6,246 nucleotides of DNA from an uncultured Eubacteriales bacterium. GTDB lineage: Bacteria > Bacillota > Clostridia > Oscillospirales > CAG-272. Under the pieces are notes generated by a model that was given only the letters and a program-made list of their open reading frames with translations, searched no databases and was not told where the DNA came from. Location: positions 1 through 6,246 of the forward strand of contig ONVJ01000251.1 in NCBI GenBank assembly GCA_900321265.1, written 5' to 3'. A program made the translations under genes and the position numbers. This document shows positions 1 through 5,885 of this stretch, piece after piece. Position 1 is the stretch's first letter. Each line of letters starts with the position of its first letter.

Positions 1-1071
1 GAACGAGCTGTATGACAGCACCGTGATCAGTATCGAAAGCAGGATGAAGGCGAGCACTCCGGGCGACAGAAAGACGGTGCTCCCTATTTCCTTCCTCTTC
101 AGACGCATCGTCCCGGGATCGAGCCTTATCCTGCGCAGTCCCGAGACAAGCAGAAAGAACCCGGCGAAGGCGATCCCTCCGATGACCGCGTTGACCGCGC
201 TGACGGCAAGTATCCCCGGCATCGCAGAGGAAAGCTCGGGCAGGAATGCCTTGAGTTCGGCGGCCGATCCCGGAAGCCGGGATGTCAGTTCCGCAAACCG
301 GAGCGAGATCTCGTTTACCTCGTCGATGTCTGCGACATAGGCGAGAACGACCGAGGGTAGGAAGCCGGCGATCAGGTTCACCGCCGCGCGGACGGCGACG
401 GGATAAATCAGTTTACGTTTTTTTGCGTAGAGATATCCGAGCGCGAGCCCCTCAAAGAAGGCTGTGAAGATGCTCGTGATGTTTCCGTGATAGAGAGCTC
501 CGAAAAGCGCCGAAAAGAAGATCGCCGCGGCGTCTCCCCATGGTGAAAGAGCGTCGATCAGCACCTTCCGGAAGAAGAATTCCTCCGCAAGCGGGACGAT
601 TATGACGATAACGGCAAAATATACCGCCGTCCCGGCGGCGCCCGCGGGCATCCCGGAGGAGGAGCCGCTATCCGAAGATGTCTTTATCAGCGAGTCGAAA
701 AATCCGCCGGTGTTCGAACCGATGAATGCAAGCGTAAATACGACGCAGAAGAGCTCGTACGGAGCCGAAGTGAGACCCGATCCCCCGTCTGAGGCCGGGG
801 CCGGAAGCAGTTTTTTCACGGCAAAAGCCGCGAGAGGCAGCGCGATCCCGAAGCCGGTAAGGGTGACGAGCAGAAGCCTTGACAGACTTCCCTCGGCGAA
901 CAGCCCTTCGGGGATGATCCCCTTTCCGGACAGCCTGCCGCAGATGCCTATGACGGCGGCGTTCAGGCCGTAGTTGAGAGCGAGCACTCCGGCGCAGGCA
1001 AAGCCGATAACAGTGAAGGAGCGCCTCGCAACGCGGTATTCATTAGATTCCCGGTCGTTCTGATAGTTCAT
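1..1071 (-). CDS. CPBP (CAAX/Rce1-type) intramembrane metalloprotease homologue, 3' end outside the window
   Basis: The first 357 codons are present and the frame is still open at the left edge. It is a polytopic membrane protein with hydrophobic stretches near residues 18-44, 66-88, 103-122, 148-168, 178-216, 224-248, 286-310 and 334-352. CPBP motif 1 is EEFFFR at 163-168, motif 2 is FGALYH at 190-195 followed by GN, and motif 3 is RAAVN at 228-232. The family's usual motif 3 is HxxxN, so its His is Arg here, and motif 2 carries one extra residue relative to the common FxxxH. These proteins process prenylated or other membrane substrates, or act in bacteriocin immunity; the substrate here is unknown. 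The start at 1071 lies 12 bp after the mreD stop and has only a weak Shine-Dalgarno, so translation may depend on coupling to mreD. Two further membrane segments follow the catalytic domain. Family is confident; catalytic activity is doubtful. Confidence 0.85.
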   Translation of the reverse strand, partial: MNYQNDRESNEYRVARRSFTVIGFACAGVLALNYGLNAAVIGICGRLSGKGIIPEGLFAEGSLSRLLLVTLTGFGIALPLAAFAVKKLLPAPASDGGSGLTSAPYELFCVVFTLAFIGSNTGGFFDSLIKTSSDSGSSSGMPAGAAGTAVYFAVIVIIVPLAEEFFFRKVLIDALSPWGDAAAIFFSALFGALYHGNITSIFTAFFEGLALGYLYAKKRKLIYPVAVRAAVNLIAGFLPSVVLAYVADIDEVNEISLRFAELTSRLPGSAAELKAFLPELSSAMPGILAVSAVNAVIGGIAFAGFFLLVSGLRRIRLDPGTMRLKRKEIGSTVFLSPGVLAFILLSILITVLSYSSF

Positions 1072-1083
1072 TTTTTGCTGCTG

Positions 1084-1632
1084 TTATTCGTGCTCGCTTT
1101 TCTTTCCCGGGATGACCGAGCAGAGCTTTGCGAGATAGTAGTTGATCACAGAGAAGGCTACCGTCATAAAGAACTCGGGTATGACGATATAGGCGAAGGT
1201 GACGAGCATGTTCGAGTCGCGGAGGGCGAACAGCGAGTAAAGAAAACTGAAGAGAGATCTGGAAAAAGCCGCCGCGGTCATGTAGATGAACCATGACAGC
1301 AGGTTGTTTTTAAAGTTGATCTTCGCGATTATCCCGGTCAGATATCCCGAAAGCATGTAAAAAACCGGAAGAAGGGCGGTCCCCGCTCCACCGAGAGACA
1401 TCGCCATTATCCCTGCGCCGATCCCGGATACCGCACCGGATTTTTCGCCCTGCCAGACGGCGAGGCCGATCACTGCCGAGAGCAGCAGATCGGGGGAGGC
1501 GCGGAAGATGCTGAGCGCGGGAAAGAAGGAGGTCTGGATGACACCGCAGGTGAATATGAGAAGGGTGTCCAGAATGATCATTCCGACGGTCCGTTTTGAA
1601 AAGGGACCCGACTGCTGACTCTGTATTTCCAT
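1084..1632 (-). CDS. mreD: Rod shape-determining membrane protein MreD
   Basis: A 182-residue, strongly hydrophobic protein, normal length for MreD, the membrane component that works with MreB and MreC in lateral wall synthesis. Membrane segments are visible near residues 18-38, 47-66, 70-102, 110-134 and 143-170. The FRASPDLLLSAVIGLAVWQG stretch (43-62) and the following glycine-rich GAVSGIGAG stretch match the conserved MreD pattern (PD followed by a small helix, then a G-rich turn). Sequence conservation in MreD is low, so the assignment rests on topology, this signature and its position directly after mreC. The start at 1632 is 6 bp past the mreC stop, and GGAG at 1642-1645, inside the last mreC codons, gives a 9-nt spacing. 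This supports the chosen start and translational coupling. The tail is hydrophilic (PGKKSEHE). Confidence 0.93.
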   Translation of the reverse strand: MEIQSQQSGPFSKRTVGMIILDTLLIFTCGVIQTSFFPALSIFRASPDLLLSAVIGLAVWQGEKSGAVSGIGAGIMAMSLGGAGTALLPVFYMLSGYLTGIIAKINFKNNLLSWFIYMTAAAFSRSLFSFLYSLFALRDSNMLVTFAYIVIPEFFMTVAFSVINYYLAKLCSVIPGKKSEHE

Positions 1633-1638
1633 CTCCGC

Positions 1639-2487
1639 TCACTCCGAATACAGCTCGTAGGAGGTCACGATCATCACTCTCGATATATTGTCAAAATCCG
1701 CGAAAGGCTTTACCGTTGCGATAAGGGTCCTTGTTCCCTCGTCAATTCCGACCTCGGTGATCACGCCGATATCAAGGCCTCTCGGATATATGCTCCCGAC
1801 CCCAGAAGTTGTCACCACATCTCCCACGCGGATATCCGATTCGGGATCTATGTACGACATCAGGCAGAGATGTCCAAAGCTCAGCGAATAGCTTCCCTCG
1901 ACCACTCCGAGCGTTCCGGAACGCTCGATGTAGGCGCCGACAGACTTCGCGTTCTCGGTGACCGGAACGGCTCTGCAGTATGTCGGTCCGACCTCGGTGA
2001 CATATCCGACAAGACCGTCTGAGGTTATCACCGGCATGTTCTTCTCAATGCCGTGCATGCTTCCCTTAGAAAGGGTGTACTCGGTCCTGTAGTTGGTGGA
2101 CTCCCTGCCGATGACAGAAGCGTCCTGGAAGGTGAAATCGCTGTGCTCGGCCTTGATGCCGAGATACTTTCTGAGAAACTCGTTCTCCTCCCTGACCAGC
2201 TCGGCGTCATACACCTTTTCCCGGTTCTCCTCAAGCTCGGTCTTCAGTTCCCGGTTCTCCTCAAACAGACCTGACATCCTGCGGAAGTAGACCACATATC
2301 CGTCGATCCCCTCACCGACCTTAGTGAAGCACCACTGGAAGGGCGTCGCCAGAAGCTGGACGGTCGCCTTGACATAATCCCCCTGGCCCATAAAATAAAG
2401 GACCGAGGGGACGATCGACACGAGGACCGCCACCGCGAGTGAGACTATGAAAAATTTGCTTGTAAAAAACTTTTTTAATCCGTTCAT
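1639..2487 (-). CDS. mreC: Rod shape-determining protein MreC
   Basis: A 282-residue bitopic membrane protein of usual MreC length. It has a short cytoplasmic N-terminus with Lys, one membrane anchor at about 12-33, then a periplasmic/extracellular coiled coil at about 66-110 rich in Glu, Arg and Leu, and then the beta-rich MreC domain. Conserved patterns in that domain are the SDGLVGYVTEVGP stretch (156-168) and the TTSGVGSIYPRGLDIGVITEV stretch near 226-246, matching the family's GLVG and SG-x-YPKG signatures. MreC organises the elongasome by contacting MreD and PBP2. The coiled coil contains EENRE twice, at 76-80 and 86-90, encoded by a perfect 17-bp direct repeat. The 57-bp gap after mreB holds a GC hairpin but no recognisable Shine-Dalgarno. 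The start at 2487 is preferred because it gives the Lys-rich N-terminus directly before the membrane anchor. Confidence 0.96.
   Translation of the reverse strand: MNGLKKFFTSKFFIVSLAVAVLVSIVPSVLYFMGQGDYVKATVQLLATPFQWCFTKVGEGIDGYVVYFRRMSGLFEENRELKTELEENREKVYDAELVREENEFLRKYLGIKAEHSDFTFQDASVIGRESTNYRTEYTLSKGSMHGIEKNMPVITSDGLVGYVTEVGPTYCRAVPVTENAKSVGAYIERSGTLGVVEGSYSLSFGHLCLMSYIDPESDIRVGDVVTTSGVGSIYPRGLDIGVITEVGIDEGTRTLIATVKPFADFDNISRVMIVTSYELYSE
2218..2264. repeat. 17-bp perfect direct repeat, 30-bp period, inside the mreC coiled coil
   Basis: ttcccggttctcctcaa occurs at 2218-2234 and again at 2248-2264. The 30-bp offset keeps the reading frame and equals ten residues, giving EENRE twice in the MreC coiled coil. 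The flanking bases differ, so the identity is limited to 17 bp. It looks like an old small tandem duplication and could be a site of slippage. Confidence 0.85.
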
Positions 2488-2504
2488 ATCAAACCATCAG
2501 GTCG

Positions 2505-2519
2505 GGGCCCGGCGGGCCC
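2505..2519 (-). promoter_or_regulatory. GC-only hairpin between mreB and mreC
   Basis: On the transcribed (minus) strand the sequence is GGGCCC-GCC-GGGCCC: a six-base-pair all-GC stem with a 3-nt loop, 18 bp upstream of the mreC start and 25 bp past the mreB stop. No U-tract follows, so it is not a standard terminator. It may act in partial attenuation, transcript processing or 3'-end protection of the mreB message. Function is inferred only. Confidence 0.5.
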
Positions 2520-2544
2520 GGTTCTTTTGGGGAACTGGGAGAGT

Positions 2545-3546
2545 TCAGCGCGCCCTGAACTCGAAATCATAGTCTCCGGTACCCTCGGCAAGCCTGCCGA
2601 GTCCCCTCGCCACGCTTTCAAGCGGCTGCTTCGCGACAGCCACCTTGACGCCCGTCCTCTCTCCGATGAGCCTGGGGAATCCCCCGAGGAGAGCGCCTCC
2701 TCCCGCGAGCATTATCCCTCTTTCGAGTATGTCGTATGACAGCTCGGGCGGAGTCATGGCAAGCGTCCGCCTGATCACCTCGATGACCTGCTGGACCGGG
2801 TTGTAGAGGGCTTTTCTCAGCTGTGCGGAGGTTATCGTCACCGACGACGCCAGACCCGATCTGAGGTTGCTCCCCCTGACGTCCAGCTCTCCGGTATCCG
2901 ACGAGGGATGGACCGATCCGATCCTCTTCTTGAGGAGCTCCGCCGTCGACCGGCCGATGAGGAGCTTGTGCTCGTCCCGCATATACTGGACTATCGCCTC
3001 GTCGAACTGATTCCCGGCGACCTTGGTCGAGGATGACACCACCACTCCCATGAGGCTGAGCACGGCGACCTCGGTCGTTCCTCCGCCGATGTTCACGATC
3101 ATCGATCCCTTCGGCTCGGTGATGTTCATCCCGGCCCCGATCGCGGCGGCGACCGGCTCGGGTATCAGCGCCACTTCCTTGGCGCCGGCCTCGTAGCTGG
3201 CGTCCTCGACAGCCCTGCGCTCGACCTCGGTGACCCCCTGGGGTATGCTGACGAGCACGGCGGGAAGCGAGAGTATTCCGCGGGCGTGGATCTTCGAGAA
3301 ATAATTCGCGAGCATCCTCGCGGTGATATCGAAATCGGCTATAACTCCGTCCTTCAGCGGGAACTGGGCGTCGATGCCGCCGGGCGTCTTGCCCAGCATC
3401 TTCTTTGCCTCCTCACCGACCGCGAGCACCTTTTTGCGCTGTTTGTCGATGGCAACGACAGAAGGTTCCCGGAGGACTATTCCTTTTCCTTTGACATAGA
3501 TCAGGGTATTCGAGGTACCCAGATCGACTCCTAAAACTTTGGACAT
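2545..3546 (-). CDS. mreB: Actin-like rod shape-determining protein MreB
   Basis: A 333-residue actin-fold protein of normal MreB length. The phosphate-1 loop is DLGTSNT (8-14), the catalytic Glu before Pro is kept (E130 in the PEPVAAAIGAG stretch), phosphate-2 is NIGGGTTE (152-159), the next pocket strand is VAGNQFDEAI (176-185) and the adenosine loop is AGGGALL (281-287). MreB forms membrane-bound filaments that steer the elongasome. Compared with the family forms I know (DIGGGTTE, GGD/AGD before the DEAI segment, and K-IEIG), this protein has N152, N179 and R208 in place of Asp, Asp and Glu. It could be a divergent lineage-typical MreB or a paralogue with altered nucleotide handling. It lies between maf and mreC with the usual order. 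The start at 3546 gives the canonical N-terminus directly before strand 1, although the Shine-Dalgarno is poor. Confidence 0.96.
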   Translation of the reverse strand: MSKVLGVDLGTSNTLIYVKGKGIVLREPSVVAIDKQRKKVLAVGEEAKKMLGKTPGGIDAQFPLKDGVIADFDITARMLANYFSKIHARGILSLPAVLVSIPQGVTEVERRAVEDASYEAGAKEVALIPEPVAAAIGAGMNITEPKGSMIVNIGGGTTEVAVLSLMGVVVSSSTKVAGNQFDEAIVQYMRDEHKLLIGRSTAELLKKRIGSVHPSSDTGELDVRGSNLRSGLASSVTITSAQLRKALYNPVQQVIEVIRRTLAMTPPELSYDILERGIMLAGGGALLGGFPRLIGERTGVKVAVAKQPLESVARGLGRLAEGTGDYDFEFRAR

Positions 3547-3578
3547 CTTGACTGTATTTTCCGATCTGTCTTAACTGT

Positions 3579-4193
3579 TCAGTTCCGCGGGGAGGGCTCC
3601 CCGGCGGGGAAGGATGCCAGGCTGATCCCGAACTCGCGCCGAAGCAGGCGGTCGAGTGCTCTCACCGGAAGTCCCATGACGTTGAAGTAGTCTCCCGCTA
3701 TGCCGCGGATATAGACGGCGAACCTGCCCTGGACGGCATAGCCGCCGGCCTTGTCGTATGGCTCCGCGGTGTCGGCGTAGGCGGCGATCTCCTCTTCGGA
3801 TATGCGGTCGACCGTCACCCTCGTCGTCTCGCAGACGCCGGCGGAGCGGCCTCCCGAAACGACGCATATCCCGGTGTGGACGAGGTGCGTCCGCCCCGAT
3901 ATCGCGGATATCATCCTTATCGCCTCCGCCCTTCCGCGGGGTTTGCCGAAGATCTCGCCGTCGACGTCGACGACGGTGTCGGCTCCGAGGACGTATACTC
4001 CCTCTTCCCCGCCGTACGCTGAAGCGACCGCGGAGGCCTTTTTGCAGGCGAGAATGAGCGCGGCGTCGGCGGGAAGCGTGCCGCGGCGGATCTTTTCGTC
4101 GGCGTCAGACACCGCCGTGGTGAAGGCGACTCCCGCGGAGGTCAGTATTTCCCTTCTCCTCGGAGATCCCGAGGCAAGTATCAGACGGTCCAT
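3579..4193 (-). CDS. maf: Maf-family nucleoside triphosphate pyrophosphatase (probably dTTP/UTP type)
   Basis: A 204-residue protein that hydrolyses certain nucleoside triphosphates to the monophosphate plus pyrophosphate, a house-cleaning role sometimes linked to septum inhibition. The signature SGSPRRREIL is at 8-17, E33 lies in the ADE segment, K52 is present, GADTVVDVDGEIFGKP (70-85) carries the catalytic Asp D72 and K84, and SGRTHLVHTG is at 99-108. The C-terminal DKAGGYAVQG with Q155, followed by GDYFNVMGLP, resembles the B. subtilis Maf / E. coli YhdE branch (dTTP and UTP) rather than the YceF (m7GTP) branch. The start codon directly abuts the dut stop (TAAATG, 0 bp) and lacks a clear Shine-Dalgarno, so translation probably relies on ribosomes finishing dut. 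A maf gene immediately before mreB is a common arrangement in Bacillota. Confidence 0.95.
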   Translation of the reverse strand: MDRLILASGSPRRREILTSAGVAFTTAVSDADEKIRRGTLPADAALILACKKASAVASAYGGEEGVYVLGADTVVDVDGEIFGKPRGRAEAIRMISAISGRTHLVHTGICVVSGGRSAGVCETTRVTVDRISEEEIAAYADTAEPYDKAGGYAVQGRFAVYIRGIAGDYFNVMGLPVRALDRLLRREFGISLASFPAGEPSPRN

Positions 4194-4643
4194 TTATTTT
4201 ACGCCGGTGTGGCCGAAGCCGCCCTCTCCGCGGACCGTTTCGTCAAGACTGGCCGCCTCGAGGAATGAGGCCTGAACGACAGGCATGAACATCATCTGGG
4301 CGATCCGGTCGCCGTCCTCGACGGTGAAGGGCTCCCCCGACATGTTGACAAGGGTGACGAAGATCTCCCCGCGGTAGTCGGAGTCGATAACTCCGATCCC
4401 GTTGGCGAGGCATATCCCCTTCTTTGTCGCGAGTCCGCTCCTGGCGGCGACGACGGCGACGATTCCTGCCCCAGCGTCGGGTGAGATTGCCAGCCCGGTG
4501 GGGATCATCTTCCTCTCGCCGGGCATTATCAGGGCGCTCCCGCCCTCGAGCGCGGCGCGGAGATCGACGGCTGCCGATCCCGGAGTTGCGTATTCGGGAA
4601 GCGATGCTCCCCTTGTCAGTCTGACGCGGACCTCTGTCTTCAT
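4194..4643 (-). CDS. dut: Deoxyuridine 5'-triphosphate nucleotidohydrolase (trimeric dUTPase)
   Basis: A 149-residue protein, the usual size of homotrimeric dUTPase, converting dUTP to dUMP and pyrophosphate; this keeps uracil out of DNA and feeds thymidylate synthesis. All five motifs are present: I AAVDLRA (24-30), II ARSGLA (67-72, Ala instead of the common Pro before Arg), III GVIDSDYRGEI (84-94, with catalytic Asp D87), IV GDRIAQMM (111-118), and V RGEGGFGHTG (138-147, His where Ser is common). A longer reading from 4706 would add 21 residues but would begin on the -10 element of the promoter, so the start at 4643 is chosen. It has GAGAGG at 4653-4658 at 9-nt spacing. It is the first gene of the maf-mreBCD unit, and its stop abuts maf. 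Confidence 0.96.
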   Translation of the reverse strand: MKTEVRVRLTRGASLPEYATPGSAAVDLRAALEGGSALIMPGERKMIPTGLAISPDAGAGIVAVVAARSGLATKKGICLANGIGVIDSDYRGEIFVTLVNMSGEPFTVEDGDRIAQMMFMPVVQASFLEAASLDETVRGEGGFGHTGVK

Positions 4644-4696
4644 AAGCAATGACCTCTCAAAAACCGCAAAAAACGGAAACACTGATCTTACTTTAT

Positions 4697-4725
4697 ATGA
4701 TATCACATTTTCGGTAAACTTTCAA
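4697..4725 (-). promoter_or_regulatory. Sigma-A-like extended -10 promoter for dut-maf-mreBCD
   Basis: On the minus strand, -35 TTGAAA (4720-4725) and -10 TATCAT (4697-4702) are separated by exactly 17 bp, with a TG extension (TGA) directly before the -10. The predicted start of transcription is near 4690, giving a leader of about 47 nt to the dut ATG. No comparable promoter was seen inside the downstream gaps, so it may drive all six minus-strand genes. Confidence 0.75.
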
Positions 4726-4804
4726 TAAATTTAACAGGATTTTGTCTTTTTTCACGTTCTACATGCTTCTGCGTCATTTTACGTAGTTCCGTGTCCTTTC
4801 TCAT
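4703..4804 (-). CDS. Possible small ORF (33 residues) upstream of dut
   Basis: An ATG at 4804 opens a 33-codon frame for a Lys/Arg/Glu-rich, helix-prone peptide starting MRKDTELRK and ending ESLPKM. GAGG lies about 9 nt upstream of the ATG. The same frame stays open upstream to a stop near 4958, and its codons at about 4810-4880 are G-rich in first position as in coding DNA, but no ATG, GTG or TTG is present there. Its stop codon is the TGA that forms the extended -10 of the dut promoter, and the dut -35 lies inside it. It could be a small gene, the tail of a decayed gene, or chance. I recognise no family. Confidence 0.15.
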   Translation of the reverse strand: MRKDTELRKMTQKHVEREKRQNPVKFIESLPKM

Positions 4805-4925
4805 TCCCGGTTTCCTCGCAGCCTCTCCCAGGGGAACCGACCCGTCCGCTCCGGCTGCCCCGGCGCAGACCGGCTCTTTGCGAAGGAGCGCTGCCGTCAG
4901 TTTCCCCGTTTTTGTGAAAAGAGTG
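4726..4925. other. Divergent intergenic region between the dut and wecG/tagA promoters
   Basis: The gap between the two start codons is 370 bp (4644-5013), of which this 200-bp centre lies between the two -35 boxes. AT-rich flanks surround a GC-rich core (about 4806-4905). The core can fold as an 8-bp stem with one bulge at 4851-4873 (CCGG-CTGC arms around a 6-nt loop), without a T-tract on either side. I see no tRNA, recognisable structured RNA, riboswitch or convincing operator. Apart from the low-confidence small ORF, I cannot assign content. Confidence 0.6.
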
Positions 4926-4954
4926 TTGCGAAACTGCCCGGAATATGCTAAAAT
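4926..4954 (+). promoter_or_regulatory. Extended -10 promoter for the wecG/tagA glycosyltransferase gene
   Basis: -35 TTGCGA (4926-4931) is followed, after exactly 17 bp, by -10 TAAAAT (4949-4954), with TGC directly before it forming an extended -10. Transcription should begin near 4961 and give a leader of about 53 nt. An ATG at 4945 lies inside this promoter, which argues against the longer start for the downstream gene. Confidence 0.75.
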
Positions 4955-5002
4955 TATTTATAGTAATTTATCGAAAGACGCGTTGTCTCCGCGGATCAGC
5001 TT

Positions 5003-5010
5003 GGGGAGGA
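5003..5010 (+). promoter_or_regulatory. Strong ribosome binding site that fixes the wecG/tagA start
   Basis: GGGGAGGA ends 3 nt before the ATG at 5014. It is the only strong Shine-Dalgarno in the frame and selects this ATG over the upstream in-frame ATG at 4945, which overlaps the -10 box. Confidence 0.85.
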
Positions 5011-5013
5011 GCA

Positions 5014-5811
5014 ATGAAAGACTGCGAAAGCGGACAGAACAGAAAAAAAGAGACAGCTTCTTCATCCGGTGCCGCCACGTGCGGGCGCTCGGTGATCCTC
5101 GGCGTCGGCTTCGACCGTCTGACGCAGGCGGAGGCGGCGGAGCGCATCCTCCGCGCGATTGATTCCGGCTCCCCTTCCCCGCTCTTCGTCGTCACCCCGA
5201 ATCCTCTCATGGTGAGCGACGCCCTCCGCGACCCGGATCTTATGCGGATCATTAACGGGGCAGACCTCGTTCTCGCCGACGGGACGGGCATCCTTTCGGC
5301 CTCCCGGCGCCTCGGCGATCCGCTGCCCGGACGCGCCGCCGGGATCGACACGGCATTCGATGTAATAAAAGAGCTGCCGCGTCTGGGAAGGAGTCTCTTC
5401 ATACTCGGCGGAAAGCCGGGGCGGGCCGCCGAGGCGGCCGAACGTCTCGGGCGTCTGATCCCCGGGCTTGAGGTCTGCGGGACGGCGGACGGATACGGCG
5501 GTCTTTCGGATCCCGGTCTTCCGGGGAGGATCGCATCCCTCTCTCCCGGACTGCTTGCCGTCTGTCTCGGCTCGCCTAAACAGGAAAAGTGGCTTGACGA
5601 AAATGCCGGCAGGCTGGGAGGCGTCGGAGCCGCCGTCTGTCTCGGCGGAGCCGTCGACGTCTGGTCGGGCAGGATCGGGCGGGCGCCGGGGCTCTTCATA
5701 AAGCTGAAGCTCGAATGGCTCTGGAGGATGCTCCGCGAGCCCTCAAGGCTCAGAAGGCTCCCAGATCTTGTAAGATTCAGACTCGCGACGCGCAAAAAAA
5801 GCCCGGATTGA
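5014..5811 (+). CDS. wecG/tagA: WecG/TagA/CpsF-family glycosyltransferase (GT26)
   Basis: A 265-residue GT26 enzyme. Characterised members add N-acetylmannosamine to an undecaprenyl-linked GlcNAc at the inner face of the membrane, for teichoic-acid linkage units (TagA) or enterobacterial common antigen (WecG); the donor here is unproven. Family landmarks are ILGVGFDRLT (28-37), TPNP with T61 and N63, ADGTGI (88-93) with the presumed catalytic base D89, GRAAGID (106-112), GGKPGRAAEAA (132-142), LGSPKQEKW (185-193) with Q190 and E191, and the C-terminal RAPGLFIKLKLEWLWRMLRE stretch (223-242) followed by an Arg-rich tail that in TagA aids membrane docking. About 25 hydrophilic residues rich in Ser and Lys precede the domain and are not typical. 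The gene stands alone, with its own promoter and terminator, divergent from the dut-mre unit. Function class is confident; the pathway is not. Confidence 0.93.
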   Translation: MKDCESGQNRKKETASSSGAATCGRSVILGVGFDRLTQAEAAERILRAIDSGSPSPLFVVTPNPLMVSDALRDPDLMRIINGADLVLADGTGILSASRRLGDPLPGRAAGIDTAFDVIKELPRLGRSLFILGGKPGRAAEAAERLGRLIPGLEVCGTADGYGGLSDPGLPGRIASLSPGLLAVCLGSPKQEKWLDENAGRLGGVGAAVCLGGAVDVWSGRIGRAPGLFIKLKLEWLWRMLREPSRLRRLPDLVRFRLATRKKSPD

Positions 5812-5821
5812 GTTCCGCTTT

Positions 5822-5853
5822 CCTGCCCGATCGCTCTGTCGCAGGCTTTTTTT
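5822..5853 (+). terminator. Probable intrinsic terminator after the glycosyltransferase gene
   Basis: Stem CCTGC (5822-5826) / GCAGG (5841-5845), with a further GA/TC or CGA/TCG pairing inside the loop, is followed by C and a run of seven T (5847-5853). An upstream A-run with GCC (5794-5803) can also pair with GGC-T7, giving an alternative longer stem that starts within the last codons of the gene. The stem is modest but the T-tract is strong, and gap has its own promoter just downstream. Confidence 0.65.
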
Positions 5854-5885
5854 CGGTGATTTTCATTATTTTTGGCAGAAAAGTC

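Noticed and set aside
602..973. A 123-codon plus-strand frame in the left part of the window
   Set aside because: It is antisense to the CPBP membrane protein, whose motifs and membrane segments lie on the minus strand.
3802..4275. A 157-codon plus-strand open frame over maf and dut
   Set aside because: It is antisense to two well-supported genes, is Ser/Arg/Pro-rich and has no family signature.
4644..4706. Longer dUTPase start at 4706
   Set aside because: That ATG overlaps the -10 region of the promoter, and the extra 21 residues are not part of the dUTPase fold.
4753..4793. Imperfect inverted repeat with CACG/CGTG and CTAC/GTAG arms
   Set aside because: Only two 4-bp stems separated by an internal loop and a long unpaired centre; too weak to call an operator or RNA structure.
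4851..4873. GC-rich hairpin in the intergenic region as a terminator or structured RNA
   Set aside because: No T-tract follows on either strand, and no conserved RNA motif (SRP, 6S, riboswitch) is recognisable; a stem of this size is expected by chance in GC-rich DNA.
4791..5162. A 123-codon plus-strand frame starting in the intergenic region
   Set aside because: It runs out of frame into the glycosyltransferase gene and degenerates into Arg/Gly-rich sequence; the strong Shine-Dalgarno belongs to the ATG at 5014.
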